Part shown: positions 32,998-42,105 of the stretch, in pieces
How the letters are laid out: each line of letters opens with the position of its first letter
How positions within the stretch are numbered: the stretch's first letter is position 1
Source of the DNA: Pseudomonadota bacterium
GTDB lineage: Bacteria > Pseudomonadota > Alphaproteobacteria > GCA-2746255
Length of the DNA: 64,000 nucleotides
Assembly: GCA_040752895.1 (NCBI GenBank)
Contig: JBFMHN010000001.1
Coordinates: 24,186-88,185, forward strand
Direction of reading: 5' to 3'
Position numbers and translations under genes: made by a program
The notes under the pieces: model-generated
The model's input: only the letters and a program-made list of their open reading frames with translations
Told to the model about the DNA's origin: nothing
Database searches by the model: none

Positions 32998-34179
32998 ATG
33001 GCAGAATCGACCGATTCCGGGTCAATGGGAAACGAGACGAAACCCGCCGAAGCAGGCGCATCCGCCGAGGAGCAGGAACGCCTCGCGGCCGAATGGGAAG
33101 CCATGGCAGAGGGGGACGATGCGGGCCAGGCGGATGCAACGGGCGGAGAGGCGATTTCGGAGCAGGAGCGGGAGCAGGAGACGGCCGCCAAGACCAAGGC
33201 GCGCGTTCTCAACCAGGAAGAAATCGATTCGCTTCTTGGTTTCGATGAAAGGGACAGCGAATCCGGTGATACCGGCATCAAGGCAATTATCAATAGTGCG
33301 CTCGTTTCCTATGAGCGCCTGCCTATGCTGGAAGTCGTTTATGACCGGCTGATCCGGATGCTGTCGACGAGCCTTCGCAACTTCACATCCGACAACGTCG
33401 AAGTCACTATTGAAAACATCACGTCCGTTCGCTTCGGGGATTATTTGAATTCCATTCCCTTGCCGGCGATGATGGGCGTCTACAAGGCCGAGGAATGGGA
33501 TGGCTATGGGCTGCTGACGATCGACAGCGCCCTGATCTATTCGATCGTAGATGTGCTTCTCGGCGGCCGGCGGGGGACGACGATTCTGCGGGTCGAGGGG
33601 CGCCCCTATACGACGATTGAGCGGGAGTTGGTCCAGCGCATGGTCTCCATTGTGCTGGCGGATTTGGGCGCCGCTTTCGAGCCTTTGAATCCAGTCACTT
33701 TTCAATTCGAACGGCTGGAAACCAATCCCCGATTCGCCACAATCTGCCGCAATTCCAACGCCGCCATTCTGGCGGTTCTCCGCGTGGATATGGAGGACCG
33801 CGGCGGGCAGATGGAACTCGTCATGCCCTATGCGACGCTGGAACCGATACGCGAACTGCTTCTGCAAATGTTTCTCGGCGAGAAATTTGGGCGTGACACG
33901 ATCTGGGAGGAACACCTTGCCGGCGAATTATGGCGCACGGACGTGCAAATCGAGGCGGTCTTGGATGAAATCCAGCTTTCCTTGAGGGACGTCCTAAACC
34001 TGAAGGTCGGCGAGCAGATTCTTCTGAATGCGACTCCGGAAAGCAACGTGCGGGTGCGGTGCGGGGACGTCCAGCTCTTTGATGGAAAGATCGGTCGCAA
34101 GGGCGGCCACATCGCCGTTCAGATCGGCGCCTCCAAAATCCTGAAAAACAACGTTCACGCAAATGGAGAGAAAAATTGA
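32998..34179 (+). CDS. fliM: FliM, C-ring switch protein with long N-terminal leader
   Basis: The CheY-binding switch protein, 393 residues. The CheY-P-binding motif LNQEEIDSLL is at residues 71-80 instead of the extreme N-terminus; the first 70 residues are acidic and low in complexity. The middle domain has MRMLSTSLRNFTSDNVEVTI-like sequence (IRMLSTSLRNFTSDNVEV) and PAMMGVYKAEEWDGYGLLTI. The C-terminal SpoA domain has LSLRDVLNLKVGEQILLNAT. It is 20 bases from fliL, and its stop overlaps the next start. Confidence 0.95.
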   Translation: MAESTDSGSMGNETKPAEAGASAEEQERLAAEWEAMAEGDDAGQADATGGEAISEQEREQETAAKTKARVLNQEEIDSLLGFDERDSESGDTGIKAIINSALVSYERLPMLEVVYDRLIRMLSTSLRNFTSDNVEVTIENITSVRFGDYLNSIPLPAMMGVYKAEEWDGYGLLTIDSALIYSIVDVLLGGRRGTTILRVEGRPYTTIERELVQRMVSIVLADLGAAFEPLNPVTFQFERLETNPRFATICRNSNAAILAVLRVDMEDRGGQMELVMPYATLEPIRELLLQMFLGEKFGRDTIWEEHLAGELWRTDVQIEAVLDEIQLSLRDVLNLKVGEQILLNATPESNVRVRCGDVQLFDGKIGRKGGHIAVQIGASKILKNNVHANGEKN

Positions 34180-34631
34180 CGATTTCCCTGTTACTTGACG
34201 GGTTTCTGATCCTCCTCCTTGGCGCGACTCTTGTGTACGCCGCTCGGCTGAGCCGACGTTTGTCCGGGCTACGGAAGGATAGAGAAGTTCTCGAGAAGGT
34301 GCTTTCCGACTTTAGCGCCGCCACGCAACGGGCAGAGGAAAGCGTATACCGTCTCAAGACGATTGCTGACGTGTCGTCGAAGGAACTGCAACGGCAGACA
34401 GATCTTGCGCGCTCCTTACGAGATGATCTCGCTTTTTTGAGCGATCGCGGCGAAATTATCGCCGACCGCCTGACCGATTCGGTGCGGTCCGGCGGCAAAG
34501 GCAAGGCCGGCGAAACGGCGGAGATGAAGATAAAGCCCGTTACCTCGGTGCCTGGGCATCGCCTGCCGCGTGGCCAGATGAGATCCAAGGCCGAGCGGGA
34601 ATTAATCGAAGCCCTTCAAGCCGTTCGTTAG
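34176..34631 (+). CDS. DUF6468-type membrane-anchored flagellar protein
   Basis: A protein of 151 residues with a single N-terminal membrane helix (LLLDGFLILLLGATLVYAAR, about 5-24) and a cytoplasmic coiled-coil part. It starts at a TTG that overlaps the fliM stop as TTGA, with GGAGAG just upstream; no ATG is available early enough to keep the helix. Its C-terminal tail RSKAERELIEALQAVR matches the conserved end of a family often found between fliM and motE in Rhodospirillales. Its role is unknown, possibly motor or stator related. Confidence 0.75.
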   Translation: MTISLLLDGFLILLLGATLVYAARLSRRLSGLRKDREVLEKVLSDFSAATQRAEESVYRLKTIADVSSKELQRQTDLARSLRDDLAFLSDRGEIIADRLTDSVRSGGKGKAGETAEMKIKPVTSVPGHRLPRGQMRSKAERELIEALQAVR

Positions 34632-34641
34632 GAAGCACCCC

Positions 34642-35295
34642 ATGTTTAAACCGCGTCTCCTTCCCGTCACGATCTTCACCCTCGTGCTGATACTGGGCAT
34701 TAAAACGGGGGGGGTTTGGGAAGGGCTTTCGCTAAGTGGTACGTCGGTTTCCGCGGCGGAAGCGGAGACGGAAGAGAAAGCGCCGGAAGGCCAGCCGGTC
34801 GTTCCGGCGGCGGCGGAAAAAGTAAGCGTGGAATCGGATGCGGTCGCTTCCAAGGAGCCTGCTCAGGACCCGGCCGAGCTGAGCCAAGCCGAAATTGACG
34901 TTCTCCAACAACTTCTCGACCGTCGCAAGGAGCTTGACGCGCGGGCCCAGCAGTTGAATACCCGGGAAGAACTGCTGATGGCGACCGAGCAGCGAATCGA
35001 CAAGAAAATCACCGAACTCAAGACGATTCAAGGAACCATCGCCAGCTATCTAAAGCAGCATGACGAAGAAGAAGAGGCAAAGCTCAAAAGCCTGGTCAAG
35101 ATTTACGAACAGATGAAGCCAAAAAACGCCGCGCAGATCTTCGAGCGACTGGAAATGCCCATTCTTCTCGATGTCGTCGAGCGCATGAAAGAATCAAAGG
35201 TTTCCCCAATCATCGCGCAGATGGACCCCGTGAAAGCCGAGAGCGTGACAAGCGAGCTTGCGCTTCGCCGCCAATTGCCACCCCCTGGCAAGTAA
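34642..35295 (+). CDS. motE: MotE-like periplasmic motility protein
   Basis: A protein of 217 residues with an N-terminal signal or anchor (LLPVTIFTLVLILGIKTGGV), an acidic linker, a coiled coil (about 85-150, LQQLLDRRKELDARAQQLNT) and a C-terminal MgtE-N-like domain LVKIYEQMKPKNAAQIFERL. This is the architecture of Sinorhizobium MotE, the chaperone of MotC. It is 10 bases downstream of the DUF6468 gene. The large TPR protein at 37855 could be its partner, but that is a guess. Confidence 0.8.
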   Translation: MFKPRLLPVTIFTLVLILGIKTGGVWEGLSLSGTSVSAAEAETEEKAPEGQPVVPAAAEKVSVESDAVASKEPAQDPAELSQAEIDVLQQLLDRRKELDARAQQLNTREELLMATEQRIDKKITELKTIQGTIASYLKQHDEEEEAKLKSLVKIYEQMKPKNAAQIFERLEMPILLDVVERMKESKVSPIIAQMDPVKAESVTSELALRRQLPPPGK

Positions 35296-35390
35296 CCCCT
35301 TTCTTACCCCTATTTACTTTAATTTAACCGTCAACGATTAGGGTTTTCGGTGAGGAACGTCCATGCACAACACACTGGATGGAGTAAGAA

Positions 35391-35777
35391 ATGGCCATCG
35401 ACAGGAACATGCGCATCCTGATTGTGGATGACTATAAAACCATGCTCCGAATCATACGCAATCTTCTGAAGCAGCTTAGTTTTAATAATATCGAAGATGC
35501 GATGGACGGAGGTGGCGCCCTGCAGAAATTGCGAGAAAAGGAATTCGGTCTGGTCATCTCCGATTGGAACATGGAGCCAATGACGGGGTTGGAGCTGTTG
35601 AAGGAGGTGCGCGCCGACGACAAGCTCAAAAAAATTCCCTTCATTATGATCACAGCGGAGAGCAAGACCGAGAACGTCATCGTTGCGAAGAAGGCGGGTG
35701 TTTCAAACTACATCGTGAAGCCTTTCAACGCGGAAACCCTGAAAAGCAAACTCGTCAGCGTGTTTGGCGAGTTCTAG
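35391..35777 (+). CDS. cheY: CheY, chemotaxis response regulator
   Basis: A single-domain receiver of 128 residues with the full acidic pocket: Asp13, Asp14, phosphoacceptor Asp58 (ISDWNM), Thr88 (MITAES) and Lys110 (YIVKPF). The DWN context is that of E. coli CheY, which binds the FliM EIDxLL motif. It lies next to cheZ in the motor operon, so it is the likely motor-switching CheY. No kinase CheA is in the window. Confidence 0.93.
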   Translation: MAIDRNMRILIVDDYKTMLRIIRNLLKQLSFNNIEDAMDGGGALQKLREKEFGLVISDWNMEPMTGLELLKEVRADDKLKKIPFIMITAESKTENVIVAKKAGVSNYIVKPFNAETLKSKLVSVFGEF

Positions 35778-35786
35778 GAATGGGAA

Positions 35787-36413
35787 ATGACGAAAAACAT
35801 ACGGGTAGCCTCTCAAAAGACGACCGATTCAGGTCGGACGGATGAGATCGTCCGAGTCGTGGAATCCACCGTCAAAGCAATGCAAGATAACCCATCCGGG
35901 TTTGCGGAGAAGCTGTATCGCGAATTCGAATCTCTAGCCGGTTTTATTCAGAAAGCAAGGACAGAAGTCGCCTCTCTTTGCCCGGAAGAAATTCGCGCCA
36001 AGCATATCCCCTCGGCGACGGACGAGCTGGACGCGATTGTGACGGCGACAGAGCGCGCGACGGGCGAGATTCTCGATTCGACGGAAAAGATCGAGGCCGT
36101 TTTTGGAAAAGTGAACGACGAGGTTCGGGAAGCATTGAACAGCGCGGTCACGAACATCTACGAGGCGTGCAGCTTCCAGGACATCACCGGCCAACGTGTC
36201 AGCAAGATCGTCACGACTCTCAAGCAGATCGAGGAAAAACTCCAAGGGCTGGCCGACGTTTTTAGCGGACATCTGCCGATTTCAACGACGGAACAAAAAA
36301 CAGCGCCGCGCGAGGACCCGATGGACGAGAAGGCCCTGCTGCACGGGCCTCAGCTGCCGGGTGCCGCAAAAAGCCAGGAAGAGATTGACGCCTTGCTCCA
36401 GAATCTTGATTAG
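35787..36413 (+). CDS. cheZ: CheZ, CheY-P phosphatase
   Basis: A phosphatase of 208 residues. The catalytic signature ACSFQDITGQRVSKIV (127-142) contains the active-site pair Asp132 and Gln136. The long helices on both sides form the expected hairpin. The C-terminus AKSQEEIDALLQNLD (194-208) is a CheY-binding tail and nearly copies the FliM motif in this window. It starts 9 bases after cheY. Confidence 0.92.
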   Translation: MTKNIRVASQKTTDSGRTDEIVRVVESTVKAMQDNPSGFAEKLYREFESLAGFIQKARTEVASLCPEEIRAKHIPSATDELDAIVTATERATGEILDSTEKIEAVFGKVNDEVREALNSAVTNIYEACSFQDITGQRVSKIVTTLKQIEEKLQGLADVFSGHLPISTTEQKTAPREDPMDEKALLHGPQLPGAAKSQEEIDALLQNLD

Positions 36414-36428
36414 CGTGGTCGGTGGACG

Positions 36429-37124
36429 ATGGATGCCTTGGAGGGACTCAAGCCAAAACAACAAAACGACCCGAGCATCGTTCTGTTCGTGGGTCTCTAT
36501 CTATTACTGCTGGCCTTCTTCGTTCTGCTGAACGTCATGTCCACGATCGATCAGCAACGCGTGCGCATGGTAATCGACAGCCTTTCCACGACCTTCCGCT
36601 CGGATTTTGGGCCACTCGCATCGAAACCCGTCTACAGTTCTGCTTCGGAGGCGCCCCTCGTTTCGAACCAGTTTCTGAGCGACATTGAGCAGTTGCTCGA
36701 GAACGCCATGCCGGTAGACCAGGTTGATGTCCTCGTCTATGGGGACATGTTGGAAATTCTACTCGAAGCCGACACGCTGTTCGTTCCCGGCAATGCCGAG
36801 ATCCGGCCGGAACACGCGGATCTTGTTCGCCGGCTTCAGGAAGTCGTGGTCTCTGGTTTGGCGGGCCTTGGTTACAACATGGGAATCCTGATGAGCAGTC
36901 CGCCCATTCCCAGGCATGCCCTGGCTGCTGGGCAGACACTCGAAATGGCGCGCACGGGCACACTTGCGCGGCGCATGGTCGAATACGGCGCCCGGCCCAG
37001 CACAATATACACCGCCATTGAAACGGTTAAGCCAGGTCAGTTGCGGTTGCTTTTCCGAATTATCGGAGAAGGCGATGGCGAGATTTTGTTTCGGCAATCG
37101 GCCGACACGGATAAGGGCGGATAG
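36429..37124 (+). CDS. MotB-like protein without the ion-binding Asp
   Basis: A protein of 231 residues with one N-terminal membrane helix and a divergent OmpA-like periplasmic domain (TLFVPGNAEIRPEHADLVRR, then LARRMVEYGARPSTIYTAIE). Its helix aligns without gaps with that of the downstream MotB (LFVGLYLLLLAFFVLLNVM versus TFADMVSLLLTFFVMLFSM), but the essential Asp is Gly22. It cannot conduct ions as a normal MotB does. It may modify or scaffold the stator, or be a divergent peptidoglycan-binding partner. It is 13 bases from motB. Confidence 0.78.
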   Translation: MDALEGLKPKQQNDPSIVLFVGLYLLLLAFFVLLNVMSTIDQQRVRMVIDSLSTTFRSDFGPLASKPVYSSASEAPLVSNQFLSDIEQLLENAMPVDQVDVLVYGDMLEILLEADTLFVPGNAEIRPEHADLVRRLQEVVVSGLAGLGYNMGILMSSPPIPRHALAAGQTLEMARTGTLARRMVEYGARPSTIYTAIETVKPGQLRLLFRIIGEGDGEILFRQSADTDKGG

Positions 37125-37137
37125 GACGTAGAGCAAG

Positions 37138-37851
37138 ATGGACGACGCATCCTTTTCCGTAGAACCACCGAAGCAGCCGAACGTCGCCTGGATGCTGACA
37201 TTCGCGGATATGGTTTCGCTGCTGCTGACGTTTTTCGTCATGCTGTTCTCGATGTCCACCCTCGCATCGGAAAAGTGGGAGGACGTCGTCCGTGCCCTGG
37301 AACAAAGCCTTAACCCGGGCCGCCAAACCCTCCATGTGGAGCCCACGTCTTCTCACGATATCCGGAATGTGCATGTCGAGCGGACGACGGACCTGGGTTA
37401 TCTAGGGACCGTCCTGCGCGAGCAAATGGTCAAGGACCCGACGCTTTCCCGAGGCTTTATCACGGAGCGCGAGAAGTATCTCTTGATTTCCCTGCCGAGC
37501 GACATCCTTTTCAACCGCGGAACGGCGGAGATTACCCGTTCCTCCAGCCAGGCACTCTTTATCCTTGGCGGCGTCCTCCAGAACTTGCACAACCAGATTG
37601 ATGTCGTCGGTCACGCCGATCCCATTCCAACGGTAGGCACGCGCTTTACCTCGAATTGGGAGCTTTCGCTTGCGCGTTCGATCGCCGTCGCGGCAGAACT
37701 CCGGCGCTTCGGTTATCGCAAAGAGATCGTCGCTTACGGTCAAGGGGACGCGGAATTTACAAACCTTACCTTGGCGATTTCCGATAGCCAACGGTATGAG
37801 ATGGCGCGGCGGGTGGATATCATCATTCGCGATTCGAAGGGCGGGACTTAG
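37138..37851 (+). CDS. motB: MotB/PomB-type stator protein
   Basis: The ion-conducting stator B subunit, 237 residues. The helix MLTFADMVSLLLTFFVMLFS contains the ion-binding Asp24. A linker is followed by an OmpA-like peptidoglycan-binding domain with ILFNRGTAEITRSSSQALFI, VVGHADPIP and SNWELSLARSIAVAAELRRF. The TFAD-MVSLL context resembles PomB/MotS, so sodium use is possible. Its partner motA lies about 30 kb away, in the fliF operon. Confidence 0.92.
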   Translation: MDDASFSVEPPKQPNVAWMLTFADMVSLLLTFFVMLFSMSTLASEKWEDVVRALEQSLNPGRQTLHVEPTSSHDIRNVHVERTTDLGYLGTVLREQMVKDPTLSRGFITEREKYLLISLPSDILFNRGTAEITRSSSQALFILGGVLQNLHNQIDVVGHADPIPTVGTRFTSNWELSLARSIAVAAELRRFGYRKEIVAYGQGDAEFTNLTLAISDSQRYEMARRVDIIIRDSKGGT

Positions 37852-37854
37852 GCG

Positions 37855-40800
37855 GTGCGAAATTCTCCCTTCCTTGTTTTTACCGCCATTCTAGCCATGG
37901 CTGCATGCGGCGGCACGCCGGCCCGGGCCGAGGAGTCGGCAAAGATTCGCGCCTGGACCCATGAGTCTTTCGGGCGAATCGTATTCGACGTGGACCGGCC
38001 GATCGCTCATACCGCCACGATCGAGGATGGTAAACTCATCGTCGAATTCGATCGGCCAATTCGCGCCGCCTTCGATCCCGTCTTCCAGCGCTTGGGCGCC
38101 TATGTGACAGGTGTGGCAAGTGAGAAGGACGGCAAACGCTTCGTTTTTTCACTCAAGCCCGACGTTGGCTTGCGAAGCTTCCTAGACAATGAAAACGTCG
38201 TCATAGACCTTCTGAAAAACACCGCCCCGCGCGCTACGCCGGCTGAAAAGGTTCGCGTGCGCACCGGGAAACATCCGACCTTTACGCGCCTTGTCTTTGA
38301 CTGGCCAGAGAAGATCGCTTACCGGGTCGAGAGCAAGACCGAAACGGCGACGATACAGTTTGCGAGGCAAGCTGCGTTTGATTTGCCTGAACCGGGAAAA
38401 GATCTTCCAAAATACGTGCATTCGCTGGACGTGCGTTACAGCGGCCAGACGACAGAAATCGTGATTGCCCACGCGCCGGAGGTGGGCTTGCGTCACTTCC
38501 GCGACGGCCCGCGGGTCGTTATCGATCTTTCGCAACCATCCGCGCAAGCGAGCCCCGCGCCTGCCCATATCGCGCCGAAGCCGGCAACGCCCATCGATCT
38601 GCTGCCGGTTCAATCGGCGAAAACTTTGGCAACCGACGCTCAGGCGCCTGTAAGAACCGAACGCAACGCGAACACCTTGAGCCTAATCTTCGATTGGGAC
38701 AGTCCTTCGGGGGCGGCGGTGTTCCTGCGCGCCGGCTACGTATGGGTTGCCTTCGATCGCTTCCGCAACTTCGCTCTTGATGCGGCGCTCGCTAAGGAAA
38801 AACCACTGCTGAAGAGCATGGAATATGTGCCGACGCGGAAGGGTACGGTGATTCGCATCGGACCGGTTGCCGGTCTTTACCCGACGCTGCGTCGCGGCGG
38901 CAACGCCTGGGCGGTGGACATTCGCCCGGAAGCAACGCCCCAGCTCGGCGAAATTTCGATCCGCGCGTTATCGAATGAAGGCGAAGGGCTTGCCTTGCTG
39001 TTGCAGGCGGAAGGGGCCGAACAAGTCCTGCGGGCGACGGACCCGGAAGTTGGGGATGAACTTTTTATAGTACCAATCACCGGTACGAATATCGGCGTTG
39101 GCCAAGACCGGGAATACGTTGACTTTTCCTTGTTAGCGGCGACACAAGGGATCGTGATTGAGCCGCGGAAGGATTTGCTCGACGTGCAACCTACCGCGCA
39201 AGGGGTGTTGGTTTCCGCACCAAGAACACTTCGCATATCGAATCCTGGCGCGCCGGTAGAATCGGTTTCGGACGTCCTGTTGACCAGCGTCCGGATGTTC
39301 GATTTCGAGGCATGGAGAGGCTTGCCCGGCGAAACTTTTGTAAAGGCGGAGCAGCGCCTTCATCTCGCCATTGCGCAGGCGGAAGAGAGCCGGCTGGATG
39401 ACGTGCGCATGAACCTGGTGCGCTTCTACCTTGCAAGGGAGATGATGCCGGAGGCGCTTGGCGTGCTCGGTATCCTTCTGGAAACGTCGCCCGATATCAT
39501 CAAAAACATGAACTTCCGGGCGATCCGCGGCGTTGCCGCCTTCGACACCGGGGACGATGCCCAAGTCGCAGAGGATTTCCATGACAAGGGGCTGGACGGC
39601 GATGCCGAGATCGCGCTCTGGCGCGCCGCCCTTGCTGCGAAACAAGGCGATTGGACGAAGGCCGCCAGAGGGTTCGACGGTGCCGACAGCTTCCTGGTCA
39701 CCTACCCGGAGGGTCTTCGCCTGCGGCTCGGCTTCCTTGCCGCCGAGGCGGCCTACCAGGTTGGCAACCTTGCGCTGGCTGAAAATCGGCTTCGCGCGCT
39801 CCAACTCCTGAATGCGAACGCGGATGAGAACGGTCGCGTCAAATATTTCGAGGGGCGCATTCACCTTGCCCGCCAGGACGTCGATGGCGCGGTCGTGCTC
39901 TGGAATCAGGCGATCGCCGACGGCGGCCGGGAAAGCCGGTCGCGTGCCACCTTCGATCTTGTCCGGCTGGAATTACAGGAAGGGAGAATCGATTCGCATG
40001 AAGCCATTGAACGGCTCGAAAAGCTTCGCTTCGGATGGCGGGGAGACGACTTCGAGTTCGACCTTCTTTATCGGCTTGGCGTCCTCTATATCGAAGAGAA
40101 GAAATACGACCGGGGCCTCACGGCGCTGAAACAGTTGATCACCTATTTCGATGGAGAGGACAGGAAGCGCAAAATCGTCCAGGAAATGACCGACGTTTTC
40201 TCGAAGCTCTATCTGGAAGGCGAGGCGGACGCCATGCCGCTGGTGAAGGCGATCGCCCTTTACAACGAATTTCGCGAGCTTACGCCGGTCGGTGAGACTG
40301 GCGACCGCATGATCGAAAAATTGGCCGACCGTCTGGTTGGCGCCGACCTCCTCGATCGCGCGGCCGATCTTCTCGACTACCAGGTGGAATATCGGCTTAC
40401 CGGGCCCGAGCAGGCTCGCGTCGCCACTCGCCTGGCGGTTATCCGGCTTCTGAACCACAATCCGGAGGCGGCCTTGAAGGCGCTTCGGGAAACCAGCCAG
40501 AATCCGGTTTCCGAAGCGCTTGCCCAGCAACGGCTTCATCTAACCGTTCGTGCGCTTGCCGATATCGGCGACATGGACCAGGCGCTTGGTCTTTTGAAGG
40601 AAGACACGACCCATGAGGGCGATCTTCTCCGCATTGATCTCTATCAGCGCATGCGGAACTGGCCGGAAGCAGCCAAGGTGTTTGCCCGGATCGTCGGCGA
40701 CCCGGCGCCGGAAAAAGAACTTTCGGACTACGACCGGAAATTCGTCCTTAGTTGGGCGGTAGCGCTTTCGTTGAGCGGCGACATGGAAGGCCTGGCCACC

Positions 40801-40998
40801 CTGCATGAGCGGTTCGACCGGCGCATGGTGAAAAGCGAATATGCAGACATGTTCCGCGTGATCTCGCCGGAATCGGAATATAGAAGTCAGAACTTCCTAG
40901 AGCTGGCGACAAAAATCGCAGAGGTAGACAGTTTTCAATCCTTCATGACGAACTATCGCCAGCAGTTGAAGGCGAAGGGGTTGAGCGCCCTGAACTAG
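37855..40998 (+). CDS. Large secreted TPR protein at the end of the motor operon
   Basis: A protein of 1047 residues starting at GTG 37855, three bases after motB. A signal peptide or lipoprotein-like leader (FLVFTAILAMAACGG) precedes two or three beta-rich repeats of about 95 residues (FGRIVFDVDRPI, FTRLVFDWPEKI, LSLIFDWDSPSG) that look like AMIN-type cell-wall domains. The C-terminal half (about 480-1040) is helical with TPR-like repeats. No catalytic motif is seen. Its place after motB recalls motC in Sinorhizobium, suggesting a periplasmic stator or rod accessory. This is inference. Confidence 0.7.
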   Translation: MRNSPFLVFTAILAMAACGGTPARAEESAKIRAWTHESFGRIVFDVDRPIAHTATIEDGKLIVEFDRPIRAAFDPVFQRLGAYVTGVASEKDGKRFVFSLKPDVGLRSFLDNENVVIDLLKNTAPRATPAEKVRVRTGKHPTFTRLVFDWPEKIAYRVESKTETATIQFARQAAFDLPEPGKDLPKYVHSLDVRYSGQTTEIVIAHAPEVGLRHFRDGPRVVIDLSQPSAQASPAPAHIAPKPATPIDLLPVQSAKTLATDAQAPVRTERNANTLSLIFDWDSPSGAAVFLRAGYVWVAFDRFRNFALDAALAKEKPLLKSMEYVPTRKGTVIRIGPVAGLYPTLRRGGNAWAVDIRPEATPQLGEISIRALSNEGEGLALLLQAEGAEQVLRATDPEVGDELFIVPITGTNIGVGQDREYVDFSLLAATQGIVIEPRKDLLDVQPTAQGVLVSAPRTLRISNPGAPVESVSDVLLTSVRMFDFEAWRGLPGETFVKAEQRLHLAIAQAEESRLDDVRMNLVRFYLAREMMPEALGVLGILLETSPDIIKNMNFRAIRGVAAFDTGDDAQVAEDFHDKGLDGDAEIALWRAALAAKQGDWTKAARGFDGADSFLVTYPEGLRLRLGFLAAEAAYQVGNLALAENRLRALQLLNANADENGRVKYFEGRIHLARQDVDGAVVLWNQAIADGGRESRSRATFDLVRLELQEGRIDSHEAIERLEKLRFGWRGDDFEFDLLYRLGVLYIEEKKYDRGLTALKQLITYFDGEDRKRKIVQEMTDVFSKLYLEGEADAMPLVKAIALYNEFRELTPVGETGDRMIEKLADRLVGADLLDRAADLLDYQVEYRLTGPEQARVATRLAVIRLLNHNPEAALKALRETSQNPVSEALAQQRLHLTVRALADIGDMDQALGLLKEDTTHEGDLLRIDLYQRMRNWPEAAKVFARIVGDPAPEKELSDYDRKFVLSWAVALSLSGDMEGLATLHERFDRRMVKSEYADMFRVISPESEYRSQNFLELATKIAEVDSFQSFMTNYRQQLKAKGLSALN

Positions 40999-41016
40999 AA
41001 CGGATGGATTCCCGAA

Positions 41017-41772
41017 CTAACCGAAGCTTTTGATCAAGCTGCCGGCCACCAGCGCCCAGCCGTCCACCAAGACGAAGAAGATCACCTTGAAGGGAAGCGA
41101 GATCATAATCGGGGGCAGCATCATCATACCCATCGACATGAGGATGGACGCCGCGACAAGGTCGATAATCAGGAACGGGACGAAAATCAGAAAACCGATT
41201 TCGAACGCCCGGCGAAGCTCGCTGATCATGAAGGCCGGGATCAAAACGCGAAGCGGGGTTGCCTCCGGCTTCTGAACCGTCTCCAGCTTGGCGGCGTCCA
41301 TAAAAAGGGCCAGATCCTCCTCGCGGACCTGCTTCATCATGAAGGCGTGGATAGGGGCTGTCGTGCGCGCGAAGGCTTCCTCTTCGCTGATCTGCTCTTC
41401 GATCAACGGTGCAATGCCGTCGCGATAAGCAACTTCCAGGGTCGGCGCCATGATAAAGGCGGTGAGAAACAGCGCCAGGCTGACCAGGACGGTGTTCGGC
41501 GGCGTTTGCTGAAGCCCCATCGCGCTTCGGACGAAGGAAAGCACGATTATGATCCGGGTGAAGGAGGTAACCATCACGAGAATCGAAGGGGCCAGGCTTA
41601 GGACCGTGAGCAGCGCAATCAACTGCAGGATGCGCGAGGTTGCCGCCCCGCCCTCGCCGAAATCCATGGTCAGGTTTTGGGCCGCGGCGGGTTCGCTGAA
41701 GGCAAGCAAGGCAAGCCCGAGAATTAGGGAGAGAGAGGCCAAGCCTCGCTCTTTTTGAAGCCATTTTTTCAT
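41017..41772 (-). CDS. fliP: FliP, export gate protein
   Basis: A core export-gate membrane protein of 251 residues. It has a cleavable signal peptide (LASLSLILGLALLAFSEPAA) and the FliP signatures SFTRIIIVLSFVRSAMGLQQ, PPNTVLVSLALFLTAF and MMMLPPIMISLPFKVIFFVL. It overlaps the fliO stop as ATGA. The gene converges on the large TPR gene with an 18-base gap. Confidence 0.96.
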   Translation of the reverse strand: MKKWLQKERGLASLSLILGLALLAFSEPAAAQNLTMDFGEGGAATSRILQLIALLTVLSLAPSILVMVTSFTRIIIVLSFVRSAMGLQQTPPNTVLVSLALFLTAFIMAPTLEVAYRDGIAPLIEEQISEEEAFARTTAPIHAFMMKQVREEDLALFMDAAKLETVQKPEATPLRVLIPAFMISELRRAFEIGFLIFVPFLIIDLVAASILMSMGMMMLPPIMISLPFKVIFFVLVDGWALVAGSLIKSFG

Positions 41773-42080
41773 GGTTCCCGTCCGGCCGACTTGGCGGCCT
41801 TTGATTCCGGCGCCGGGATGGCGGATTCGATGAGGAGATCAGCGTGCTGGCCGGCGCTCAGAAGCACGAGGTGCTCGCGATCGTCCCGGCGCAGCAGCAA
41901 GAGCCGGCGGCGTGCGTCCAGCGGCAGGACCTCGACGACCTCCAGTCGCCGGTCGCGCGCCTTCGTTGCGGGAATTCTGCCGCCGAAACCGAAACGCCGG
42001 ATTGCCCAGCCGACAAGGCCAATCAGCCCGAGAACAAAGGCAAGGGCTAGAAAAAAACGGAGATATTGCGAGACATCCAT
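41769..42080 (-). CDS. fliO: FliO, export gate assembly protein
   Basis: A small membrane protein of 103 residues with one N-terminal helix (LRFFLALAFVLGLIGLVGWA) and a basic cytoplasmic domain RLEVVEVLPLDARRRLLLLR followed by LVLLSAGQHADLLIE, typical of FliO. It sits directly before fliP with an overlap. Confidence 0.88.
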   Translation of the reverse strand: MDVSQYLRFFLALAFVLGLIGLVGWAIRRFGFGGRIPATKARDRRLEVVEVLPLDARRRLLLLRRDDREHLVLLSAGQHADLLIESAIPAPESKAAKSAGREP

Positions 42081-42105
42081 CGTTGGTTTTTAGCGTGCGT
42101 CCCGC

